From positions 1 to 12,841 of the forward strand of contig CANHLD010000037.1 of the NCBI GenBank assembly GCA_947461325.1: a stretch of 12,841 nucleotides of DNA. The letters run 5' to 3'. Each line of letters starts with the position of its first letter. The first letter of the stretch is position 1. A model generated the notes under the pieces. That model was given only the letters and a program-made list of their open reading frames with translations, searched no databases and had not been told where the DNA came from. Positions 1 to 7,836 of this stretch are shown piece after piece. Position numbers and translations under genes: made by a program. The stretch comes from Comamonadaceae bacterium (GTDB lineage Bacteria > Pseudomonadota > Gammaproteobacteria > Burkholderiales > Burkholderiaceae_C).

Positions 1-2843
1 AGGACTTGGGCGGCTACGCACCCAGTTCGCTCAACGCCATACAAGGCCATACCGACACAAGCTGGCGCGCCTTGGCTCAACTCATCACCGCACTGGAAAC
101 ACCTACCCCGGCCATTGACAGTTTACGCACGCAATTGAAAACAAAAGCGGCCGGTATGAAAGTGCCGGTCATTGGCATCACCGGCACCGGCGGTGCGGGC
201 AAATCTTCACTCACCGATGAATTGATTCGCCGCTTTCGCCTGGACCAAAACGACTCACTACGCATCGCCGTCATCTCCATCGATCCGTCACGCCGTAAAA
301 GCGGCGGTGCGCTGTTGGGCGACCGCATACGCATGAACGCCATTTCTCCTTGGCACCAAGGTGCTCGCGTCTTCATGCGTTCTTTGGCCACGCGCGAATT
401 CGGCAGCGAAATCAGCGCCGCCTTGCCCGACGTCATCGCCGCCGCCAAATGCGCTGGTTTCGATCTGGTGGTGGTGGAGACATCCGGCATAGGCCAAGGA
501 GACGCCGCCATCGTGCCGCATGTAGACGTTCCTATGTATGTGATGACGCCCGAGTTCGGCGCAGCCAGCCAATTGGAAAAAATCGACATGCTGGACTTTG
601 CCGAGTTTGTCGCCATCAACAAATTCGACCGCAAGGGCTCTGCTGACGCATTGCGCGATGTCTCCAAACAAGTGCAACGCAACCGCGAAGCTTGGAACAC
701 ACCGACCGACAAAATGCCTGTGTTCGGGACCATGGCCGCACATTTCAACGACGACGGCGTGACCGCGCTTTACCAAGCCATGAAGCCGCGTTTGAAAGAA
801 CTGGGTTTGGCTTTGAGCGAAGCGCGTTTGCCGCTAGTGAATGTGCGCCACAGTTCACACCAGACGCCCATCGTGCCGTCCTCACGCAGTCGCTATCTGG
901 CAGAGATCAGCGAGACAGTTCGCGGCTACAAACACCGCGCCCGCGCGCAAGCGCAACTCGCGCGCGAGGTGCAGCAACTCAAAGCCGCCTCGGTCATGCT
1001 GGCCGAGGGCAAGCCCAACAAGCCGCGCGCCTCTGAAGCCAGCTTGGGATTGGCTCTCGAGCGAGAAGAACGCCTCGACGCGGATGCGCGTGCCCTGTTG
1101 AAAGACTGGCCAACTTTGAAAGCCGATTACTCCGGCGACGAACTGGTGGTCAAAGTGCGTGACAAAGAAATTCGCAGCAGTCTGGTGACCCTCTCGCTCA
1201 GTGGTACGCCGGTTCGCAAAGTGGCCTTGCCAACATTCCACGACCACGGCGACATCTTGCAATGGTTGATGCTGGACAACGTGCCGGGGCGCTACCCCTA
1301 CACCGCAGGCACGTTCGCTTTCAAGCGCGACAACGAAGACCCGACGCGCATGTTCGCCGGTGAAGGCGATGCTTTTCGCACCAACCGCCGCTTCAAACTG
1401 TTGAGTGAAGGCATGCCCGCCAAACGCTTGTCCACCGCATTTGATTCAGTCACCTTGTACGGCAACGACCCCGATTTGCGTCCCGATATTTACGGCAAGG
1501 TCGGCAACTCGGGCGTCAGCATCGCCACGCTCGACGACATGAAAGTGTTGTACGACGGCTTTGATTTGTGCTCGCCCGCGACCAGCGTGTCCATGACCAT
1601 CAATGGCCCCGCGCCGTCCATCTTGGCCATGTTCATGAACACCGCCATCGACCAGAACCTTGAGAAGTTCCGTGCTGACAAAGGCCGTGAACCCACTGAA
1701 GCAGAAGCCGCCGAGATACGCACTTGGGTGCTGCAAAACGTGCGCGGCACGGTGCAAGCCGACATCTTGAAAGAGGACCAGGGGCAAAACACCTGTTTGT
1801 TCAGCACCGAGTTTTCGCTCAAAGTCATGGGCGACATTGCGCAGTATTTTGTCGAGCACCAGGTGCGTAATTTTTACAGCGTGTCCATCAGCGGCTACCA
1901 CATCGCAGAGGCCGGTGCCAACCCCATTTCTCAATTGGCGTTCACACTGTCCAACGGTTTTACGTTTGTCGAAGCCTATCTGGCGCGCGGCATGCACATT
2001 GACGACTTCGCACCCAATTTGTCGTTCTTCTTCAGCAACGGCATGGACCCCGAGTACACCGTCATGGGGCGCGTGGCGCGCCGAATTTGGGCGGTGACCC
2101 TGAAAGAAAAATACGGCGCCAACGAACGCAGCCAAAAGCTGAAGTACCACATACAAACCAGCGGTCGTAGTTTGCACGCACAGGAAATTCAGTTCAACGA
2201 CATACGCACCACCTTGCAAGCCTTGATCGCCATTTACGACAACTGCAACTCGCTGCACACCAATGCGTTTGACGAAGCCATCACCACGCCTACCGAAGAG
2301 TCGGTGCGCCGCGCCATGGCGATTCAACTCATCATCAACCGCGAATGGGGTCTGGCGAAAAACGAAAACCCCTCACAAGGTGCGTTCATCATCGAAGAGT
2401 TGACCGAATTGGTGGAAGAAGCCGTACTGTCAGAGTTTGTGGCGATTGCCGAACGCGGCGGTGTGCTGGGCGCCATGGAAACCGGCTATCAGCGCGGCAA
2501 GATTCAAGACGAATCCATGCATTACGAAATGCTCAAACACACGGGCGAGTTGCCCATCATTGGCGTCAATACCTTCAAGTCACCGCAGGCCAACGAAGTG
2601 CCGCAAAAGATCGAGCTTGCACGTTCCACCGATGAAGAAAAGCAAAACCAATTGAAACGCTTGAACGATTTCCAAACAAACCATGCTGCTTCTTCTGCAG
2701 TGCTGCTCAAGCAACTGCAGCAAGCGGTGATTGCCAATGAGAATGTGTTTGCGGTCTTGATGGATGCGGTGCGCGTATGTTCGCTGGGTCAGATCACGAA
2801 CGCTTTGTTCGAGGTAGGCGGCCAGTACCGGCGCAATATGTAA
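1..2843 (+). CDS. icmF: Fused isobutyryl-CoA mutase IcmF (5' truncated by window)
   Basis: This is a B12-dependent acyl-CoA mutase fused to its G-protein chaperone, which interconverts isobutyryl-CoA and n-butyryl-CoA in the cytosol. The frame is open to the window edge, and roughly 145 residues (the B12-binding domain) are missing, so the TTG at 6 is not the true start. Numbering from that TTG codon: a MeaI/ArgK-type GTPase domain spans about 52-270, with P-loop GTGGAGKS at 60-67, ETSGIGQ at 158-164 and NKFD at 205-208. A linker with charged helices follows (about 295-375), then the TIM-barrel mutase domain (about 385-945). In the mutase, F437 and Q594 (DQGQNT) sit where methylmalonyl-CoA mutase has Tyr89 and Arg207, which favours a substrate without a free carboxylate. 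H632 in SGYHIAEAGA is the conserved cofactor-pocket His. The gene converges on the - strand operon. A pivalyl-CoA or isovaleryl-CoA side activity is possible. Confidence 0.95.
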   Translation, partial: DLGGYAPSSLNAIQGHTDTSWRALAQLITALETPTPAIDSLRTQLKTKAAGMKVPVIGITGTGGAGKSSLTDELIRRFRLDQNDSLRIAVISIDPSRRKSGGALLGDRIRMNAISPWHQGARVFMRSLATREFGSEISAALPDVIAAAKCAGFDLVVVETSGIGQGDAAIVPHVDVPMYVMTPEFGAASQLEKIDMLDFAEFVAINKFDRKGSADALRDVSKQVQRNREAWNTPTDKMPVFGTMAAHFNDDGVTALYQAMKPRLKELGLALSEARLPLVNVRHSSHQTPIVPSSRSRYLAEISETVRGYKHRARAQAQLAREVQQLKAASVMLAEGKPNKPRASEASLGLALEREERLDADARALLKDWPTLKADYSGDELVVKVRDKEIRSSLVTLSLSGTPVRKVALPTFHDHGDILQWLMLDNVPGRYPYTAGTFAFKRDNEDPTRMFAGEGDAFRTNRRFKLLSEGMPAKRLSTAFDSVTLYGNDPDLRPDIYGKVGNSGVSIATLDDMKVLYDGFDLCSPATSVSMTINGPAPSILAMFMNTAIDQNLEKFRADKGREPTEAEAAEIRTWVLQNVRGTVQADILKEDQGQNTCLFSTEFSLKVMGDIAQYFVEHQVRNFYSVSISGYHIAEAGANPISQLAFTLSNGFTFVEAYLARGMHIDDFAPNLSFFFSNGMDPEYTVMGRVARRIWAVTLKEKYGANERSQKLKYHIQTSGRSLHAQEIQFNDIRTTLQALIAIYDNCNSLHTNAFDEAITTPTEESVRRAMAIQLIINREWGLAKNENPSQGAFIIEELTELVEEAVLSEFVAIAERGGVLGAMETGYQRGKIQDESMHYEMLKHTGELPIIGVNTFKSPQANEVPQKIELARSTDEEKQNQLKRLNDFQTNHAASSAVLLKQLQQAVIANENVFAVLMDAVRVCSLGQITNALFEVGGQYRRNM

Positions 2844-2871
2844 CTGGTCAATAAGTCAACAACAACTGACA

Positions 2872-2896
2872 GCCTGCGCCTTGTACAAGGCCAGGC
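2872..2896. terminator. Hairpin between convergent genes, possible bidirectional terminator
   Basis: GCCTG-C-GCCTT, loop GTAC, AAGGC-CAGGC forms a 10-bp stem with one bulged C. Its core GCCTTGTACAAGGC (2878-2891) is a perfect 14-base palindrome. It lies in the 60-base gap between the icmF stop and the response-regulator stop, the usual place for a shared terminator. Neither strand shows a clear U-tract after the stem, so intrinsic termination would be weak. The alternative is a protein-binding palindrome. Confidence 0.4.
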
Positions 2897-2903
2897 GTTG
2901 GCA

Positions 2904-3602
2904 TCAACTGGCGCCGTTGGCGCGTTTGCCGCGTGATAAATCCACGCCCAGCTGTTTGAGCTTGCGGTACAAATGGGTGCGCTCCAGACCGGTTTTTTCA
3001 GCCACGCGGGTCATGGACCCGCCTTCTTGCGCCAGATGAAATTCGAAATACGCTTTTTCAAAACTGTCGCGCGCTTCACGCAGTGGGTTGTTCAAATCAA
3101 AACTTTGCACCGGTTGCATCACCGCCGGTAGCGCAGGTGCAGTCATTGGCATGGCAGGCGCCATCCCCAACGGACGGAGGGCGGATAACGGCTGTGTCAG
3201 AGGTGTAGCCGCTACAGCCGCGCGACCGAGAGCACCTGTTTTGCGGTTCAGACCTTGCTCGACTGACTTCAGCAGCTTTTGCATGGTGATGGGTTTTTCC
3301 AAAAAAGCCATGGCACCTATGCGGGTGGCTTCCACCGCAGTGTCAATGGTGGCATGACCGCTCATCATGATGACCGGCATATTCAACAAGCCCGTGCTCG
3401 CCCATTCTTTGAGGAGTGTCACGCCGTCAGTGTCCGGCATCCAGATGTCTAAAAGCACCAAGTCAGGTTGCAGTTCAGCTCGTAACGCTCGCGCCTCGGC
3501 TGCGTTCATGGCCAGTTCCACCTGATGACCTTCATCATTGAGAATTTCAAACAACAAATCACGAATGCCGAGTTCGTCGTCTACCACCAGAATAGTTGCC
3601 AT
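2904..3602 (-). CDS. Short NtrX-like response regulator (receiver + Fis-type HTH, no AAA+)
   Basis: This is the DNA-binding response regulator of the two-component pair with the upstream NtrY-like kinase; it is 232 residues long. The receiver domain spans about 1-120, with the acidic pair D8/D9, phospho-acceptor D52 (LLDIWMPD), S81 at the Ser/Thr switch, F100 and K103 (LEKP). An Ala/Pro/Met-rich linker follows (about 123-165). The C-terminus (about 172-225) is a Fis-type helix-turn-helix containing TRVAEKTGLERTHLYRKLKQ. Classical NtrX proteins carry a central sigma-54-interacting AAA+ ATPase of about 240 residues. It is absent here, so activation by the sigma-54 ATPase mechanism is not possible. 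The ATG lies 7 bases after the kinase stop, with no strong Shine-Dalgarno, which suggests translational coupling. The target genes cannot be inferred from the window. Confidence 0.9.
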   Translation of the reverse strand: MATILVVDDELGIRDLLFEILNDEGHQVELAMNAAEARALRAELQPDLVLLDIWMPDTDGVTLLKEWASTGLLNMPVIMMSGHATIDTAVEATRIGAMAFLEKPITMQKLLKSVEQGLNRKTGALGRAAVAATPLTQPLSALRPLGMAPAMPMTAPALPAVMQPVQSFDLNNPLREARDSFEKAYFEFHLAQEGGSMTRVAEKTGLERTHLYRKLKQLGVDLSRGKRANGAS

Positions 3603-3609
3603 GAAGTTT

Positions 3610-5871
3610 TCAGAGTTCAGTTTCAGGGGAGTTTACAAGGCGGAATGATAGCGATACTTGCGCACCGCAGATCTGCTCCGCATTTAAACGGTTTTTGATT
3701 TCAATGCGTGCATTATGTTCATCTGCAATTTTTTTGACTACCGCCAGTCCCAAACCCGTGCCACTGGCTTTGGTGGTGACGTAAGGCTCAAACGCGCGTT
3801 GCAATACCGCTTCGCTGAAACCGGGGCCATTATCTAGAACTGTCAGTCGCACACGCTGTGACTGCGGTCTGGCTTCGGTACGAACCCATACCTGCGCATG
3901 CGCTTGCTCTATGCTGGCATCTTGCGCATTTTGAATCAGGTTATGCACTACTTGTCGCAGTTGCGCCGCATCCCCCATCACCCAAGGCAAACCTGTTTGC
4001 AAGTCCCAGGCCACTGGCACACGGGCGTTTTCATTGCTGTAGAGCGCCATCATCTCTGTGAGCAATGCATTCAAATCCAGCGCTTGCAAACGTGCCGCAG
4101 GCAATCTGCCGAAGTCCCGGAATTCATTGACTAAACGCTGCAAAGCATCAACTTGCTCCACAATGGTTTTGACCGATTTGGTGAGCAACGCCTGCTCCAT
4201 TTCAGGCAGTTTGCCGTCCAGTTTCATGGCCAAACGTTCTGCGGATAACTGGATCGGCGTCAACGGATTTTTGATTTCATGCGCGAGTCGTCTGGCCACT
4301 TCGGTCCAGGCCTGACTGCGTTGGGCAGACACAATGTCAGAAATGTCATCAAACACCAGTAGCCATTCGCCTTGCGGCAGCAAAGCGCCACGCGCTACCA
4401 AGGTGACATGTCTTTCACTTTGTGTTGAAAAGTTCTTGGCACTGGTCAGTGGCATTGCATCCAATTCAAACGATTGCTCCCAATGGTCAAGCTGCCCTTG
4501 TTTTTCTGAAGCGAGTTCATGAAACTGGTCGATGACTTGTCTGGCAAACTCTTGTAAGCCATCCATATCTAGGAAACTACTGCCGACGTCTATAGGCAAA
4601 TTCAATTTCAATATTCGGTTGGCGCCGGGATTGATAGACAACACCATGGCCGTGTCGTCCAACAACACCACGCCTGCCGTCAAGTTATCCAACATGGTTT
4701 GCAAATGGCTGCGCGCTAAATCGAGTTGCGCCATGCTGCGCTCAACTGTGTTTCTGGCTTCGAACAATTGCTGCGTCATCACGGAGAAAGATCGCGTCAA
4801 TCCGTCGAGTTCATCCTTGCCTTGCAAAAAAGGCTTGGGGCGCAAATCACCGGCGGCCACATCCCGCACACCTTCGGCCAACAGCAGCAGCGGTCTGGCT
4901 AACTGGTTGCCCAGCAACACCGCCAGCAACACCGCGCCAAACACCGATAGAAACAAGCTCAGGGTCAAGGTGCCTATATACATGCGTTGTAAACCGTTGC
5001 GCGCAAGCGCTCTTTCTTGGTACTCACGGTTGGCGTCCAGCACGGCTTTGGCATTGGTCACCAACGCAGGGGGAAGTTTCTTGACCACTTGCAACACCAA
5101 GGCCTGCTGATCCAATTGAAAGCCTGGGTCCGGCAGTCGCCACAACACTTTGATACGAGGCACAGTGTCGGCTGCACCCGACTCTTCCAGGCCTTCGCTG
5201 CGCCAGCTGCTGCCTTGTGAACGCACTTGTCGCCATTCGGATGCGCCGGGCAGCTCGGGGCGAAGCACATAGCCGGATTCGCTGACACTGGCCACCAGTT
5301 TGATATTGCCCTGCCATAAGCTGACCTCGGCGGCGTCGAGTTGGTCACGGATTTTCTCCAAACTCATTGTCGACTGCTCACGGGTTGCATAGCGCATATT
5401 GCCGCTGGCATTGCGTACCCCGACAACCAATTCGCTGGCCAAACTCTCCAAGGTAGACCGACTCAAACTCAAGCCTGCATCCAAGGCCACTTCAACCTTG
5501 TTATCAAACCAGACTTCGATGGAGCGAGTCACAAACTGGTAAGACACGGCGTAGATCAATACCCCGGGCAAGATACCGACCAAGGCAAAGATGGCGGCCA
5601 ATTTCACCAGCAAGCGACTGCCAAATTTGCCTTGCCGCAATCGCTGTGACAAACGCCAACCGATCCAACTGATGACGGCAAATAAAAACACGGCCAGCAC
5701 CGCGTTCAAGTCAAACAACAAATTGTAGTTTTGTTCGTAAACGTCCCAACGCTGCGTGGCTTGGGTCAGCAAGAACAGCAAGATCAGCGACACCGATACC
5801 AGAATGGACATGATCACAACCAGCAACCAACTGCGTTGTCGCAGCGCGCTCCAAGTGTTGGATTGCGTCAT
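3610..5871 (-). CDS. ntrY: NtrY-like membrane sensor histidine kinase
   Basis: This is an inner-membrane sensor kinase, 753 residues, expected to phosphorylate the regulator encoded just downstream. Hydrophobic segments lie at about 14-36, 54-72, 89-110 and 300-320. The stretch between the third and fourth (about 115-295) is the extracytoplasmic sensor region. A HAMP domain (about 320-375, with ARPLLLLAEGV) follows, then a PAS-like domain (about 385-510). The HisKA domain has phospho-acceptor H531 in RRLAHEIKNPLTP. The ATPase domain has the N box at 644-652 (NLIQNAQDA), the G1 box DNGPG at 680-684 and the G2 box GTGLGL at 704-709. All catalytic motifs look intact. Its ATG overlaps the stop of the DUF4390 gene in ATGA. 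NtrY family members have been linked to nitrogen and redox sensing in other proteobacteria, but the signal here is unknown. The symbol refers to the family, not to proven function. Confidence 0.92.
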   Translation of the reverse strand: MTQSNTWSALRQRSWLLVVIMSILVSVSLILLFLLTQATQRWDVYEQNYNLLFDLNAVLAVFLFAVISWIGWRLSQRLRQGKFGSRLLVKLAAIFALVGILPGVLIYAVSYQFVTRSIEVWFDNKVEVALDAGLSLSRSTLESLASELVVGVRNASGNMRYATREQSTMSLEKIRDQLDAAEVSLWQGNIKLVASVSESGYVLRPELPGASEWRQVRSQGSSWRSEGLEESGAADTVPRIKVLWRLPDPGFQLDQQALVLQVVKKLPPALVTNAKAVLDANREYQERALARNGLQRMYIGTLTLSLFLSVFGAVLLAVLLGNQLARPLLLLAEGVRDVAAGDLRPKPFLQGKDELDGLTRSFSVMTQQLFEARNTVERSMAQLDLARSHLQTMLDNLTAGVVLLDDTAMVLSINPGANRILKLNLPIDVGSSFLDMDGLQEFARQVIDQFHELASEKQGQLDHWEQSFELDAMPLTSAKNFSTQSERHVTLVARGALLPQGEWLLVFDDISDIVSAQRSQAWTEVARRLAHEIKNPLTPIQLSAERLAMKLDGKLPEMEQALLTKSVKTIVEQVDALQRLVNEFRDFGRLPAARLQALDLNALLTEMMALYSNENARVPVAWDLQTGLPWVMGDAAQLRQVVHNLIQNAQDASIEQAHAQVWVRTEARPQSQRVRLTVLDNGPGFSEAVLQRAFEPYVTTKASGTGLGLAVVKKIADEHNARIEIKNRLNAEQICGAQVSLSFRLVNSPETEL

Positions 5872-6482
5872 TTGTTGAGTTCTTCGAGACGCAAGCTGTG
5901 GGTGTAGTTGACGTTCCAGTCGCTGCTGGACTGGTTGCCGAATTGCAATGCCTGCGGTAACTGACTCAGGTCCAGGCGAAAACGCAAATCCAATCGCTGC
6001 TTGACATCTTTTTGCAAAATACCCGGTTCTGCCACACGCCAGCGACTGATTTTTTGCAATGCTTGCATGGCATCTCGCAAACTGTCAAAGCTGCTACCCA
6101 GCGTGACGCCTAAGCCGGTACTCACCACAGGCGCGGATGACACGTGCAAACGCCAACGGCGTGATAAGGGCTGGTAGGTGAGTCGGTAATAACGCTCTGT
6201 CGTTGCTATGCTTTTGTCATACCAGTACCAACGCTCACGCATGACCTCGGCTTGCAGCACAAAGCTCAGTGGCATGCCCCGGGTCAATGCATCTTCAAGC
6301 CCGGCTGACAATTCAAATTCAAAATTGCCACTGACGTACACACCATCCTCACCGCGCTCTATGAGCGGTTCAGAAAACTGGACGGCAATTTGCGCCATGG
6401 CGGGTTGCATCATCCAATGGCAAATCAAAAAGATGACACCGACCAGCCACTTCAGTGACTTTGATTGTGTAAACCCGGTCAT
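5868..6482 (-). CDS. Exported DUF4390 family protein
   Basis: This is a 204-residue protein of unknown function, recognised as DUF4390 by its sequence and by its usual place between rsmB and an ntrY-like kinase. The chosen ATG lies one base after the RsmB stop (TGA-T-ATG). A second ATG three codons upstream (start 6491) is also plausible. From the chosen start, residues 1-30 look like a signal peptide: lysines at 8 and 11, a hydrophobic stretch at 12-25, and an AMA|Q cleavage site after residue 30. No lipobox cysteine or other membrane helix is seen. The mature part has alternating polar and hydrophobic residues suggestive of beta strands, and many aromatics and arginines (RERWYWYDK, TERYYRLTYQPLSRRWRL). 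A periplasmic location is inferred. Its stop overlaps the kinase start, so the two are probably made together. Confidence 0.82.
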   Translation of the reverse strand: MTGFTQSKSLKWLVGVIFLICHWMMQPAMAQIAVQFSEPLIERGEDGVYVSGNFEFELSAGLEDALTRGMPLSFVLQAEVMRERWYWYDKSIATTERYYRLTYQPLSRRWRLHVSSAPVVSTGLGVTLGSSFDSLRDAMQALQKISRWRVAEPGILQKDVKQRLDLRFRLDLSQLPQALQFGNQSSSDWNVNYTHSLRLEELNK

Positions 6483-6483
6483 A

Positions 6484-7836
6484 TCAAACATCTTTTTGTT
6501 TTTCCAACAAAGCGTAAAAAAATCCATCGTGCTCCCCGAACAGATTGTCCGAGACAGTTGCACCATTTACGGTCATGCCCGGCCACAATTGCCCCGGCGA
6601 CGGCAGCAATTGGGCGTCACTGTTGTTTGCAAGAAACGATTGGATCTGATCTTCACCTTCCATTTTGAACAAAGAACATGTGCAGTACAACAAACGTCCT
6701 CCTGCAGCCAACAGCGGCCACAAGGCTTTCAGCAGTTTTTGCTGCTGCGCGGCCAATCCTGCCACATCACTTTCACGTCTAAGCCATGGAATATCCGGAT
6801 GTCTGCGCACAATACCTGAAGCGGTGCATGGGGCGTCCAGCAAAATCGCATCAAACTGTTGCTGGTCCCACCAAGTCTGGGGCTGGGCGGCATCTGCACA
6901 TGTCACCGTGGCTTGCAACTGCAAGCGCTGCAAATTATCACGTACACGCTGACAACGGTTCTCATCCACATCGATGGCCAACAGGTCTATGTCAGCCAAC
7001 TCCAGCAGATGCGCTGTTTTTCCGCCGGGGGCGGCGCAGGCATCCAGCACACGCCATCGACCGGATGCAAGCGGCGACAAACCATTCAACAACAAGGGCG
7101 CCGCCAATTGAGCGCCTGGGTCTTGCACCGAGAACCAGCCTTTGTCAAAGCCCGCCAAGGACTGGACATGGCTGGCGCGGTGCAGGATCAATCCGTACTC
7201 ACCGCAAGGATCTGAACCAACACCCAGTTGTTGCCATGTGTTTTGTAATTGCTCGCGATTCAATTGCCGCTGGTTGACACGAACCGCCATGGGCGCGGCT
7301 TTTTGGCTGGCCAGCAACACGGCTTGCCAATGTTGCGAATGGTCTTGTTGCAGCGCTTTGACCCACCAATTCGGGTGGTTCCATCGGGCTGAAGCTTGTT
7401 CATCGGTGGCTTGAATCAATGCTTGCCGCTCTCTGTCAAAGCGCCGGATACAGGCATTGATGAATGCGGCTTGGGCGCGCGTGGACGGGTCTCGTTTGGC
7501 GGCTTCCACCAATTGGTTGACCAAGGTATGCATCGGGTACATCGCATCTTGTTGCAATGCCAAAGCCAGACCGACGCACAACAAATCATCCACCACGGGT
7601 TGAGGAGCGCGTGTCACCAGCAAAGGCTTGAGAGCCATGGTTCTTCCCCATTGCCTGAGCACCGCAAACAACAAAGCCTGCGCTCCCGCTCTTAATCGAG
7701 GCTCGACCAAGGCCAGTGCTTGCGCATGGTTTCTGCCTTGGCGCACCGCCCGCAATGCCACTGCGCAAGCCCGTAGCTGTTGCCACAAGGCTGGCGTTTG
7801 GGCTGCTGCGTTTTGCTTTGGCGGAGCTTGCGTCAC
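6484..7836 (-). CDS. rsmB: 16S rRNA (cytosine(967)-C5)-methyltransferase RsmB
   Basis: This enzyme transfers a methyl group from S-adenosylmethionine to C967 of 16S rRNA, acting in the cytosol. It is 450 residues long; E. coli RsmB has 429. The N-terminal part (about 15-145) is the all-helical NusB-like RNA-binding domain. The Rossmann methyltransferase domain occupies the C-terminal half. SAM-binding motif I is LDACAAPGGKT (264-274), acidic motif II includes D289 (AIDVDEN), motif IV is LLDAPCTASG with C337, and motif VI is YCTCS with C387. C387 is the expected catalytic nucleophile and C337 helps release the product. The start is GTG, sharing GTGA with the stop of the LemA-like gene upstream. 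No good Shine-Dalgarno precedes it, so coupling is likely. A run of seven T on the coding strand lies near the 3' end (6516-6522). Confidence 0.95.
   Translation of the reverse strand: MTQAPPKQNAAAQTPALWQQLRACAVALRAVRQGRNHAQALALVEPRLRAGAQALLFAVLRQWGRTMALKPLLVTRAPQPVVDDLLCVGLALALQQDAMYPMHTLVNQLVEAAKRDPSTRAQAAFINACIRRFDRERQALIQATDEQASARWNHPNWWVKALQQDHSQHWQAVLLASQKAAPMAVRVNQRQLNREQLQNTWQQLGVGSDPCGEYGLILHRASHVQSLAGFDKGWFSVQDPGAQLAAPLLLNGLSPLASGRWRVLDACAAPGGKTAHLLELADIDLLAIDVDENRCQRVRDNLQRLQLQATVTCADAAQPQTWWDQQQFDAILLDAPCTASGIVRRHPDIPWLRRESDVAGLAAQQQKLLKALWPLLAAGGRLLYCTCSLFKMEGEDQIQSFLANNSDAQLLPSPGQLWPGMTVNGATVSDNLFGEHDGFFYALLEKQKDV

Noticed and set aside
6..8. TTG at position 6 as the icmF start
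   Set aside because: The frame continues upstream to the window edge, and the IcmF family has a B12-binding domain of about 145 residues before this point.
77..776. Two overlapping - strand open frames opposite the IcmF GTPase domain
   Set aside because: The + strand frame carries intact GTPase motifs; the opposite frames have atypical composition and no family resemblance.
1446..2327. A 293-codon open frame on the - strand inside icmF
   Set aside because: It is antisense to the conserved mutase domain and shows no recognisable motif.
6483..6566. An upstream start at 6566 for the DUF4390 protein
   Set aside because: It would overlap rsmB by more than 80 bases and bury the signal peptide behind 28 polar or mixed residues. 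The ATG at 6482 directly after the rsmB stop fits better.
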